From: Ifrita kowaldi
Lineage: Eukaryota; Chordata; Aves; Passeriformes; Cinclosomatidae
Length of the DNA: 64,000 bases
NCBI GenBank assembly: GCA_013398055.1
Contig: VZRS01002538.1
Span: 62,001 to 126,000, forward strand
Direction of reading: 5' to 3'
In this document: in pieces, positions 37,621 through 49,322 of the stretch
Layout: each line of letters begins with the position of its first letter
Numbering within the stretch: the stretch's first letter is position 1
Position numbers and translations under genes: made by a program
The notes under the pieces: model-generated
Database searches by the model: none
The model's input: the letters and a program-made list of their open reading frames with translations, nothing else
What the model was told of the DNA's origin: nothing

Positions 37621-37863
37621 AAAAATGTAATTTTGTGGTTAACAATTATAAAGAACAACATGAGCTATTCAAGGTGTCTCTACAGAGGGGGCTGTTGAAA
37701 GCTAACAGGATTTTGAGTAAATAATCTTGGGCACACACCCAGTAATTAGTTTTTCTCTAGGAATATGCTACAGGTCACTGATGGAAAGAGGCTTTTGGGA
37801 TGTGCAGACCTTGCTCTGATCCAGTGTTTTTCAGGTGTACAATCTCTGGTGCTTCCTCTAGTG
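37621..37863. other. anonymous non-coding DNA
   Basis: Short spacer between the old CR1-like piece and the next CR1. Nothing recognised. Confidence 0.55.
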
Positions 37864-37972
37864 TCATAGAATCACAGAATGGTTTTGGTTGGAAGGGACC
37901 TTAAAGCCCATCCAGTTCCAAACCCCTGCCGTGGGCAGGGACACCTTCCACTATCCCAGGCTGCTCAGAGTC
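37864..37972 (-). repeat. CR1 LINE 3' end
   Basis: Reverse-complement CR1 3' terminus: TCATAGAATCACAGAATGG, 'ttggaagggaccttaaag', 'catccagttccaaacccc', 'gtgggcagggacaccttcc' and 'caggctgctcagag'. The match stops at about 37972. The following 180 bp, which hold a 61-codon minus-strand frame, are not CR1 that I can recognise. Confidence 0.95.
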
Positions 37973-38974
37973 CAGGCAGAGCACAAATCTTCTCTGGATT
38001 AGGAATTACCCTGTGAAGGAGCTTCCAGAGCCTGGGCACCAGAAGCTGAAAGGACGAAAAGCCACATAAAGCAAAAGTCTGTGAATGTCTCTTGTGCACT
38101 GAATGCTGTTGCTCTCGTCTGGTCTCACCACATGGCAACACCAGATACACCAGCAGTGGTTTTAAAATTCTGACTTTTTAAAGCAGTCAGCTACTCAACA
38201 TGATAGCTGACTTTTAAAAGTCAGCAGCTCAAGTATGGTGCTTCTCTATGCAATTTATTAAAATTTAAAAATAAACCCAAAAAGAAATTTCAGATCGATT
38301 TTAAAGTGCTCACAGCCAGATATGTATCAAAAGAAGAGAGAAACTCAGAACAGGCAATGCAAGAGTTTTACTTTGGAATTTTATAAGTTCTAGTGCCTCA
38401 AATATCATTCAGTCCATTCTGGAAGAAGGAAGCTTTTAAATTTTCTCTCTGACAAACTGGTTTTTAATTCTCAAATGTTCAGCATGCAGGGCTCTTCAAA
38501 ACAAATTCTAGGTACTTTGTTTTTCAGCAGGAGAGATTTCCCTCTTTCACTTCTTCTTGCTTAAGGAGAAAGCAATAATTCCGTTTGCTATAAAATTTTA
38601 AGAAGAAAATCCTGAGGCGGAGAATGAACTTGGAAAAATTTAGAAAGGTGAAAGTTTCAGAAAGATCCTGGTGACACCAACCTAAAGATTATTATTAGAA
38701 ACCTCCATGAATCCTTAATGATTGCACATCACAACCTATAACCTCAGTAGAATGAACACATCCTCTAGAGTTCAGAGATGTTAATCTTGCTTGAAATGTC
38801 TTAGCAAATTATAAGCAAATAAAGACATGTTAGGAACAAAAAGAAGTGTCATTCAGCTTTTGTCATAATGGTCTTGGTAAATTCTACCAGTTAAATAATT
38901 TAAAAAGTATTAAAAGAAAACCATCTGGAAATGGAAAGAAGGACAGAATTTTGAAAAATCATCAAAAATTGAAA
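37973..38974. other. anonymous non-coding DNA with a palindrome
   Basis: No gene seen. Holds the 20-bp perfect palindrome at 38206-38225. Confidence 0.6.
38206..38225. repeat. 20-bp perfect palindrome
   Basis: GCTGACTTTTAAAAGTCAGC equals its own reverse complement, with no loop. A degenerate relative ('ctgactttttaaagcagtc') lies about 37 bp upstream, suggesting a local duplication. Confidence 0.95.
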
Positions 38975-39029
38975 GCGTGTGCATATATATATATATGTAT
39001 ATATACACACACACACACACCCCCCCCCC
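38975..39029. repeat. (AT)n(AC)n microsatellite and C-run
   Basis: From 38975 to 39020 every base alternates purine and pyrimidine (a GCGTGT start, then AT steps, then eight AC). A run of ten C (39020-39029) follows. Confidence 0.95.
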
Positions 39030-39438
39030 TTTACTTTTTCTTTCTTTTCCTTCTAGTTCATTATATATAAATATCACTTTTATAAGAGACGATAAAGAGG
39101 TGATCAATTCACAGTCTATCACTGGCTCCATCAGGCAAAGTGATTTTTTTATCTAGCAAAAACATCCAGCACATAAAACAGAATAAACCAATCATTGCAT
39201 CAAGTGACTGGAAGTAAAAGCTAAACAAGTACATATTAAAATACGGGCAAAAGTTAAGTGGAGGAGATAATTCACCAGGGAAACTCTTTGACTTGAGTAT
39301 GGTGATTTTTTAATGTGAGAATAGGATGATTTTCTAGAAGGCATGTGTTGGTTTTTTTTAGACAAGGCAAAGAAAAGTCTAGAAAATGGATCTGCCAAGG
39401 TAAGTGGTGTGCTGGGTGAGTAGCCAGTGGTGGCTCCT
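39030..39438. other. anonymous non-coding DNA
   Basis: Nothing recognised before the second LTR. Its last six bases, GCTCCT (39433-39438), are the left target-site duplication of that LTR. Confidence 0.6.
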
Positions 39439-39713
39439 TGTAGTAATATGTATTTAAACCCTGATGGTGTGCACTAGTCAAACTCTCACTCAAGACCAGG
39501 ATTCTACACCTGAATCCAATTGGGACTACCTCAACCTAAAGTGCTTAATAACCTCCTATAAACAGCTGTAGCTGCAGGGCGGGCACAAGCCCTATAAATC
39601 TAGCCCTGGGAGGAGCCAAGGTTGGGGTGGTTGTTCCTGGTTGCTGTGGGCTGCTGGAGCTCTGCTTTGAGAAATCATAATCGAAGACTCAGAAGACTGC
39701 GAGCTCTGGCACA
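39439..39713 (+). mobile_element. solo LTR of an endogenous retrovirus, copy 2
   Basis: A 275-bp relative of the LTR at 33173-33463, in the same orientation. It starts TGTAGTAA, ends GGCACA and is flanked by a perfect 6-bp duplication GCTCCT (39433-39438 and 39714-39719). The TATA-like CCTATAAATC is at 39591-39600. It lacks about 16 bp present in copy 1, in the upstream half. From the TATA motif to the end the copies differ at only about five positions, while the upstream half differs more. Each copy has its own target-site duplication, so they are separate insertions and not the two LTRs of one provirus. Confidence 0.88.
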
Positions 39714-42700
39714 GCTCCTGAGGGCTTGCTCACCTTTATCTCAGTGGCTCTGAGCCAAGACCAGCACCAAGTGACGTGGTGATGAGACTGCTGGGTGTAA
39801 GCAGAGCTCTGTGGAGGCTTGACAGAAAAACAACGCCAAGAATAAATCCCCAGGAAAGTGATGGTTTTAATTATCACTCGAAACACAAAGATAAAGGCTC
39901 ATGATATTAAACGCTGCCTGGCTAGGAGTGATACAACACGGGAGGAGTGTGAGGATGACCCTCTCACACAATTTGGTGTGAGAACCTCTGACCTTGAGAG
40001 TCTCCAGGGCAAACACTTGGGGTGAGATGGTGTGATTAAAATGCATCAGCAGGGAGGGGGGTGTGTAATAATTGCATGATGACAATCAAATGATGAACAG
40101 AGACAAGCTGTAAGACCAGGTTTATTGTGTATGAGGGAAATATTCCTTCCTGCAGAGGACTGTGGGGTGCAGGAAGGTGGAGGTTTGCGTGGCTGATCAC
40201 CAGCAGAGCAGTTTCTCCTCCTGCTTTCTGTGCTTCCAAATACATGAGCGCTTGAGTACGACTGTCCAGGGATTTTTGTGACCACTGGGGAAAGGGAACC
40301 TTAAAGATGCAGTCAGCACAGGTTTGTTCAGGACTACAGGATCACAGGGCAGTGCAGGCAAATTGGATTGGGGAATAAATTCCTGGGAGAGCTCCATCTG
40401 ACTCAAGGATCTATTAATTTCTGAGACAACTGTGACAGCTTTCATTGTTAGTTGCCACTGAACTCACAGTTCATGGAGACAGGAGAAAAGTAAGAATAGA
40501 TGAAATCTGTCCAGGACAGAAATTGAGTCATAACAGTAATGATAATAAAATACTAATTACACCTGGAGCAGCATTTTAATAATGATAATTCAGATTATGT
40601 TAATGTACCATTCTCTTTAAACACGCTAACTACCTGTTCAAATTGGAGAAGGTCAATGCAGTGTGTGGCTGGCTCTCATAAATTTTTTTCTTATATACTG
40701 GAATTCACAGTCTTGGCTGACATCCATTTTCCTTTTTCAATCAGCAGTTTACATTTTAAATTCATTCATTAGGTAATAAAAAAAAAATCTTTAATTAAAA
40801 AAGTAATTTATTCTTAATGACTCCAGGTCCTAGGAACTGACAAAAAGTATTGCTTTAACCCATTTATTAGAGTCTGAGTGATGTGTTATCTCCCCGGAAT
40901 GCTAAAGACCATGATTGTTATCAGCTTTGTTTACTCAGCACACACAGACGATTTTTGGCTGTGTGGAGATGATGGTACCCTTTATTACTTAAACACTGGC
41001 CACAAGACCTGAATGGTGACTGTGAGCAGTGCTCTTAAATTTGATAGCCATTTGATTAAGAAACATTTCATGTCTGATAAGGAACGGCCAGGGTAAGAGC
41101 TAATGTTTCAAAGGGCATCTTTTGGTGCATTTAGCAGAGTTTCAGTGTTGTTTGACAGAAGCTGAGGGAAGAAGGAGAGCAAAGAAAGGTGTTTTGGCTA
41201 CATGTGTAGGTCTTTTGCCACATCTAAAGAAATAAAAAATTGCTGTGAAAGAAAGACTGTTGGTATTGGCTTGTTTTTTATGCAGTATGGTTTTGTGTTC
41301 TTCCATGTCCGGGGTTAATTCCTTTGTGTCAAGTGAATAATGCATACAAGGTGGGGAGGAGATGGGGAAGGGAAAGGAGGAAATAAATTCAGACACTGAA
41401 CTGCCCTGCTTTGGAAGGAAATTAAAGTCTGAATATCTGATACTTGCTCTGTAAGTACACAAGAGCCCCTTCCTTAGTGCCTTGTGCAATGGCACAATCA
41501 AGCCAAATTTCATATACTTGCAGATATTCTTCTCTGAGAATGGGGAAAATTAAAATTTTTAATGGTGGCTGTTGACTTTAAATTTCCATTCACTGTTTTT
41601 AAGCACGACTTGTCTATTTTCAGGTTCAGAGAAAGTATTACAGTGTCACTCACAAAAGTTCAACATTTATAGAAAATCAGTGTGAATGTAAATGACATCA
41701 TGAGTGAATACCTAGGAAACATCAGCTCATGATGAATGCAAAATATCGGAGATTAGCTCTAGAACTGCTCATCTGAATTCAGAAGTAAAACATTGTAAAT
41801 AACCATTACAACTGTCACTTGTTTAGCAAAGCTTCAATATTATCTGTTTCATGAATTGGGCCTTGTCAGCATTTAGGAGAAAATGAGATGGACAGAAAGA
41901 GAAAGAGAGGGAGCAAGAGCAATACTGATTTGCCAGGAATTTTCTTTCATTGGCAGAGGACTGTGAAGTATAGATGAAGTTTTATCATGTCTAGTGATGC
42001 CATAAAATCCAGTTCATTGCCTGGCATGTTTTGAAGATCAAGATTTGGCAATTTCTGTCCAGTTTGTTCCATTTTAAATATTCCAACAAGTTGTGGGACT
42101 GGTGTGCTTCAAGAAACGTAAGTTGGAAAACTAGAAACATGCTAACAAAATGTTCTACACAATTACCCAGTTGCTGTGGAAGCTGCTTTCTGAATTTAAA
42201 GTGTCCTTTTCACTGCAAAAGTTTCCACATTATCCAATAGTCCTACTCTGTGGGAATATTTTGGGACCTCTCTCAGCAGAGAGTTTCCAAAGGGTAGGGT
42301 TTTTCTGGCACAGCCCTTTGTATCAAATTAATCTGACTCTGAAGACTTGGTCAAAACTGGATAAGGACTAAGAGGAGAAGAGAATATTTTCCAACGTTTT
42401 TTCACTGTATTCGTTTGGTTTAACATCTTTCTTGAAATCAGATTTACATATGAAAGGACTCCATTCCCCCAGTATATAGGAAACTGAGACGTGTAAATAT
42501 GCATCATTCATTCATTTTCAATAAACCTGACCCAAAAGCTTTCAGTTCATAAAAGGAACAATTATTCCAGCTGAAAACTAGAGATGGAAGCTGTCCTTTG
42601 TACAGGGCACATCTGATCCTCTGTACCATCCCTCCCACTCTCATCTCACGGTGTCTCTTACAGCTCCTTAGGACACCAACGCCACTGTCCCTCTGCCAGC

Positions 42701-45419
42701 TGGCCCTGGCACCTCAATCCTCCATTATGTTTTTATAAAAGACATTTTTCCTAGCCTTCCCCCTTCCACCTTCTCTCCCCTTTTTCATATTTCAAAACTT
42801 CAGGATACATAGCTGATTTTTCAGCATAAGTGCATGCTCTCTGGTTTTGATGGTGGTATTACCAAGGATACCATGATATGTTTTACTGAAGATGGTAATA
42901 ACTCTTTTTATTTTTTCTTTTCTGGACCAAAATAATGTTTTGCTTTCCAGTCAAGAGCTGATCAAATGATAGTGCAACTTCAAGTTGCTACGGAAACCAG
43001 ACTACAAAGACAAAGATACAATATTTATCTAATATCTTCCTTGCAAAAGCATATTTTTGCTCTGTATGCATTCTCTGAAAATGGTATCTTAAGCAGGTAA
43101 CGTCAGTTCATAAACTGAATCCAATAATAACTGTAGCAAAATATATATGGAACAATAAAAGTGTTTTATTGCAATAATCCCCAAAGACTTCACATGGTCA
43201 TCAGATAGTAAAATTTAATACATAAATAGTAAAGAAAGCAGTTTCCCACCTTCTTCTCTGCCAGTATTCATCCTCCGTTTTACAAAGAGCTTTATGGAAT
43301 ATTGACTCAGAAGAACCTACTACAGTTTTTGCAGTCACACCTTTCGATGTGAAATACATTTTTATTTTCCCTACAAACAACAGAAATGACCATTAAAAAA
43401 ACCCCCAAACCACCAAAACCCAAACAAAATCAGATACGGGATGTTAAATCTGTTTTCTGTGACTCAAACAAAAAAAAATCCTTCAAGGTAATTGTAGAAA
43501 GTAGCATTTAGGAAGATTCCTTGGGCATTTCCAGTTTGTCTAAGAGCAAAACTTCCCAGGTGAACCTGCTGCCCGATGAAGGGGCTGTAGCTCAGCAGCT
43601 CTGCATCTCCTCAGGGCTTTGTACCAACTGAGAGACTACATTTGGGGACAGTTTACAGAAGAATGATGGATACAAATGTTCATCAGACAACAAGGAAATT
43701 GTGTCGTCATGAATTAGTTCAATGCAGCGATTTGCAAACATCACTTGGACTGGACAAGAGGACTCCCTCTTTCTTCATATCAAACAGGGCAGAAAGCTGA
43801 TTATACTTAGGGTTGCATCTGTCTTCCTCTGTCCAGTTAAATTATGTTGAAGGGTTTTTGTTTGGGTTTTTTTTTAAGTGTGCAATACAGTCAAAGCTTG
43901 GTGGCAGGAGTAGGTGACCAGAGACGAACCCCTCAGCAGAGTGATAGCTCAAAAATCCATGAGCTGTTCTTGCTTGAATTTTAAACTTCATTGACTTGAG
44001 CCTGGTTTCATGGAGATGAACAATAGGAATATTTTGTCACATATTCCTTAAATACCCCACCTAAATTTTGCTGTCTACTGGCTGAGTGTTTAGACTATGC
44101 CAGTCATCAAGCACTAGTTAACTGAGACAAACAGCAGCAGAGATTGGTCAATCACATCCCCAAAATAATGTCCAAGACTGGTGAGATTAATCATGTCCTG
44201 AATAGATCTCTATTAGATACAGAGGGAACTCAGGCTCGAAGCAAAATGAGATGCTAGGCACACAAATTTGCTGAGATGACCCTTAGTTCTGGGAGGAGGC
44301 AAATCCTGGCTAATCCCACACAAATGGAGAGAACAGCATCCCTGAGACTGTGAGATGTGCTGGAAAATTGTGCTTTCACAGCAGCTGGATCCCAAAGCAG
44401 ATGCTCCAGAGCACCGCAGTGGAGGCTCCGGGACGCTTCAGGAAAGGGGGCACACAAGTTATGATCAGCTAGAGGTGAGAGGGCACTTAGGGAGAGGCTG
44501 CTCCAGATTGCTGTGCTTGGACACAGCTCAGAGGAGGATTTGCTGTCTCACGGGCCGTGCTGTGCCAGCCTGAACACGGAGCAGAGGCAGACACACTGCC
44601 TCGTTTAAACCAGCAGGGTGCCTTTCCACAGCGGTGAGCTCTGCAGGGTAGGTGTGCTCTGTGGCACTCCAGGCTTTAATATTCTTCAAGGATACAGGAT
44701 CATCAGACTTCCCTGCAGAGAAGCAATCAAGCATACAGCCGTCAGGTTGGGACCAAGAAGGAGAATATGTAAGATCTGCAGCTATTTCACTGGTTGAATC
44801 TGGCAGTACACCTCTTATCTATCCCACAGGAGGTAAAACAGCAATGTTTTGTTGTGGTGTGGGAATTAAAAAAAAAAAATAAAAATTCAGAGCTGGGATT
44901 TGTTTTTAGGTTATCAGAAAATCTGCTCAGCTTTCCAGTGTGGTGGAGCTTGAATCCTTGTTTACTTGCTCCCCTTCTTAAACTTAGTGGCACTGAGCCT
45001 TTGCACAGGGTAACATCTCTGGTGTGACATGACTGTCCCACCATATCACTGCTGGCAGATTTCCATTCCACCAAAATTAGATTTCTGCTTCTTCTCTCCC
45101 TATCACAACTCTGTGTTTGTCCTTTTTTTCTTCTAACATCTTTTATCTCCGTAGCTCAATCTGCATTTTCCTTTTTAATGTTTCATTTTCCTCCTCTTCA
45201 TGGACAGCTTTTGTGTCCATCACATGCCTTGGAGGGAGATAAGAGATGAGGCTCTTTATTGTGAGCACTGAATCCAACAAGAAAGCAAATTACCAAAAAA
45301 ATGACAGATTCACCAGCATATTTAAGATGAAGTCTGAACAATTATCAAGGGCCTTGTGATTAATTTCTTCATGTCTCCACCTGCAGCTTGCTAGAAATGC
45401 ACCTGATTCCAGTGTTAGT
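39714..45419. other. anonymous non-coding DNA, 5.7 kb
   Basis: No gene supported. Overlapping open frames at 39689-40445 (minus), 41142-41513 (minus, 123 codons) and 44213-45074 (both strands) have no recognisable domains. Minor simple sequence includes an A/C-rich patch at 43395-43430 and a purine-rich patch at 41878-41919. Confidence 0.5.
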
Positions 45420-45730
45420 GGATGTGAATTCCTATTAGAGATTGTCATGCACTTGTGTAGGCACATGAATTTTTCATGCAGATGCTCCCATAGGTTGGGT
45501 GATTGCTTCAGCAGAAGTATCTGCTTCATCACTAATATATTAATTAGGCTGCAGACACTAGCAAAATCTGGCTTGAGAAAGGAAGAAAACCTGGCACAGG
45601 CTGAAGTCTGTCCCATCCGAATGGCAGCCATGTAATAATTACTGCCATGTGATAATGCAGCTTTACTTTCTCTTCTGTCATTTCCCAAATAAAATATGAT
45701 GACGTGCTGCAGCTACCAAACCCCATGTTA
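45420..45730. other. candidate conserved non-coding stretch
   Basis: AT-rich but not low-complexity. It has an inverted GTAAT-A-ATTAC site at 45632-45642 and a 13-bp direct repeat (GCCATGTAATAAT and GCCATGTGATAAT, one mismatch, period 17). A 132-codon minus frame at 45290-45688 overlaps it and is not recognised. The regulatory reading is inference. Confidence 0.25.
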
Positions 45731-48700
45731 GCCTAATATATTCTCATGTCAAAGAGAAAATTTCTGCCAGATAAATAATGAATCCATTTGTTTCTTTATG
45801 TCCTGATAAAAATCAAGACTATTTGATCCATGACTGAAAGTCAGAATTAACACTGCACTTCCAGAGAGCACAGACATTGATTGCTGGAGGAGGTTTTTTG
45901 CAAACAAACCTTAGAAGATCAAGCCAATATCTACTTCAACCTTTTCACACACTGATATTGTTTTTGTCAAAGTTAGAGCAGAGTTGGAAAAAAGGCTCCT
46001 TTTTGTTTGGTTATAAAGGAAAGTTGTTGGGTGGAATTGTTTTCTGTCTTTACAAAGCAAGTGCAGAAGTTTTGGGTGACATTGCCATGGTTGTTCTAGT
46101 TTGCTCACTTTTGGAAAAATCCCTAAATTTCTCCTATTTACCTAATTTTGGAGAGCCACATACCTAAACTCTCTGCTTTAGACTCACCATATGGACAACA
46201 GAGAAATCCAGGCAGAACCAGAGCATGACTCAGCCCACATCAGATTCTTTGACAACAACCTGCCTCCACTGACAGCACAAAGAGCAGGATTCTGCAGCTC
46301 CTCAGTGGAGCAAGAGGTCTCTCAACTGTAAAGCTTGGCAGCTCTAAAGTAAAGATCAGATCTGCTGGCAGGAAAATATCTGTTAACTGGAAACTGAAGC
46401 CCTCATCTGGGACTCACAGTAGTTTTAAAGACAGTGCCTGAGATGGAGGATGTGGGTGAGTCTCAAGAATCTTATTTTGAAGCTGCTTTCACTCTAACCT
46501 CAACATCACAAGTGCAACTCACTTATGTACAGGCTACAGTTTTTCCCCCCGCAGTTTTCGTATTTCTCAGAAGACTGGCTGTCTTTTCAATCTAAAAAAG
46601 AAAAGAAACTTTATTACCTTTTAATTAAAATAAGGCTTTAGTTATACTTGAAAAGGAAATTGGGCATATTTTATCTGGATACATAATAATGCAAAAAAGC
46701 ACACTTTCTAGGACTTCTGTTACGGCCAAACTGCCACCACCATGTGTCAAACACATTCTAGTTTTGTGCTGACAGATTTCAGCCTCATCACCTCCTCACG
46801 CTGCACGTGGGAGTAGCTGGAACACAAATACAATTTTGCGTGGCTGTACTTAGATCAAGTCACAAGCTGGATGATCATCTGGTTTGGTTCCAATTAATTC
46901 CTGGCACCAGACCCCAAACTCAGCTGTCCCAGGCAGATGCAGTTAAAACTTGGCTTTTGTCATCTCTCAGCACCAGTAATGATGGATATAGCAGACGGGA
47001 TCACCGGGTTGTTCTCCTCCTCCTCACCTGCTCTGTGGCAGGGAAGGAGCTGCAGTGCAATATTATCACCTTGTTTTCATCCAAACACTGATATTTGAAC
47101 TGGGAAACACACATTGCTTGGCAATGGGTACAAATCTGATACTGGGATTGTTTTATGGTGATTAGTCTGAGCATGGTGATCACTGAACTCCTCAGAAAGC
47201 CGTGAGTTGTGTTCACCCCTCCTGAACGTTTCACAGATTTTTCAGCAAAAGCTCCATTCCATTAGATATTTTTTCAAGATCACTGTTCTTCAAAAGGATT
47301 TCCATGAGCGTGTCTAGACTCCCAACCAAAACATTTCCATCCGCTTTTGGACAGCAAAAATAAGTGACAACAGACTTAGAGGTCATCAATGAACAGCAAA
47401 AGAAAACATAAAACCTCTTAATGCAACAGACAAAAAACTGTACAATTTAATCATCCCAGTTATTAAATAAATATTTATAAACAACCCATATCTTGAAAGA
47501 CTCAGGATCGGTTCAGAAAGGGATCAAATAAAATGAATCTATTTAAACATAAATGACATTCAAAATAAATGTTTTGACTAGTGAAGTCAATGCAGAATTG
47601 ATTAAACAGCTCAATGTGTAGAGGCTGCAGCTTACTAGGTCTAGCTTCTGAGAAAATAAGATGTTTCTCATGTTATTAAACCTTCTGTTACTTCATTTTT
47701 ACCCTGTTCTCAAGAAGCAGATTTATTTCTTATTTACAATGAGGTACTAAAACAAGACTGTGCCTGGAGCCGACGCTGCACCTATGAGCTATGCCCTGGA
47801 AATCTCTATTTAAAATGTGGTCAAAGCAGCCTATAGAAAATTTAGGGGTGGTGGGGTCGAATCAACCATATCTAGAAGCTCTCACATACCTTTATTTAAG
47901 GTAGGCAAATCACATGACCGATTGGATTTGACGTGGAGAATATTAAAAAAAAATTTAAAAGTTAAAACTATATACAAGATTAAAACAAGATTATCAGCTC
48001 TGAGAGAGAAATACAGAATATCTGGTGGATTTTTTTAAAGCCCATAAATGTGAGAAATTCAGGCAGAATGAAGACATTTTCTGGGAATATATACACTGCT
48101 GTATCCTTAAGGTGGAAGAGGGAACCTGCTGCGAGGAAGGAAAGTGTTTTTCGAAAGAAGAATTTCTGAACTCGGAGGGAGGCTTGCCTTTGCTGAGGAG
48201 GTGAACACGAAGCTAAAGCAAACTTTAGAAACTAGAAATAGGTGTAAGGTTAAATTAAAAAAAAAAATCCACACAAAAGCAAGCTGAAGTTTCAAATGAC
48301 AGCTGCAGCAGTTGCAAGGTATCAAATTTTGAACTTAGTCTGAGTGAATGAAGATCCAGAAAGCAAAGTGTAATCAGTCACAGATTTCTGGGTGCTGTTA
48401 ATTTGGCTGGAGAGAATCAATTAATTGATCCTGATTCCACCATGATAAAAAGACAGGGCCAAAAATGGGCTTTGGTGTTTGAAAATAACATTTTAGGTCT
48501 TCAGTAAAGGTTTGGTATAGACACAGAGGAGGAAAGGAGAGGCTGTGAGGCTTCAGATATTAACCAGGGTGCAGGTACACACCCAAGACAGAAACTGCCT
48601 CCGCTTTGAAGTATTCTTCTGTTTAGATGGTAAAACAACTTTCCAAACAGTGCTGTGCCCAGGGGTGAACACAAGGGAGTAGCCCTGACTTGGTGCTGGA

Positions 48701-49300
48701 ATGCACCGTGTGAATTGCATTCCCTTGGCACTGCTTAACCCCACTAGGACAAAAAAAAAAACAAAACACTGACTGAGCCCTTTCCTGGTTATCGAACAGA
48801 TATATTTATCTGCTATTTTTATCTATTCCTTTTTACATCACAAATTTTAAGGAAGGGTTTGAAACACGGTAATGAAATTATTCTTCTACTTCCTCCTATT
48901 TTTGATTCCAGGAAGCTCCTCTTAGGCCTGAGTGGGCAGCTGGGCTGTGTTCCTCAGAGGAGGGTGGCATTTGCTGTGAATGACCAATATGAGCAAGCTC
49001 CTTGGAAAATGTGATTACTTATTTTGCTGTTCTAAAAGTGAACACTTTTGAAAATCTGTCCTCACTGTAAATGTCAGCGTCTTGTTAATGAATACAAGTG
49101 TTTGTGGGGAGGAAGGAAAAATGCAAAAGGGTGTTTGCCGTGCATATTCACAGGGCTGAATTTCAGCCTTAAAGAGCAAATAAGGATGACTCTGCTAAGT
49201 TTGATTGTTATTGCTATATTCTGGTTCTTAATAGAGCAATATGCCTAGAAGAAATGGAAAAATAATTGGCTGTATTTGATCCTGTATCATCAATCATTCA
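45731..49300. other. anonymous non-coding DNA
   Basis: No gene or named repeat seen. Short frames at 45877-46167, 46807-47091 and 48107-48325 have no domains. Confidence 0.55.
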
Positions 49301-49322
49301 CCCACCCATCCATCCATCCATG
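49301..49322. repeat. (CCAT)n microsatellite
   Basis: Two imperfect CCCA units and about four CCAT units. Short and possibly polymorphic. Confidence 0.85.

Noticed and set aside
33173..39713. One 6.5-kb provirus bounded by the two LTRs
   Set aside because: Each LTR has its own target-site duplication, and nothing between them looks like gag, pol, env or a primer binding site.
43581..43640. tRNA-like start (GGGGCTGTAGCTCAGCAG)
   Set aside because: The box A-like start is good, but there is no box B (GGTTCGA-type) at the right distance and no cloverleaf arms could be paired.
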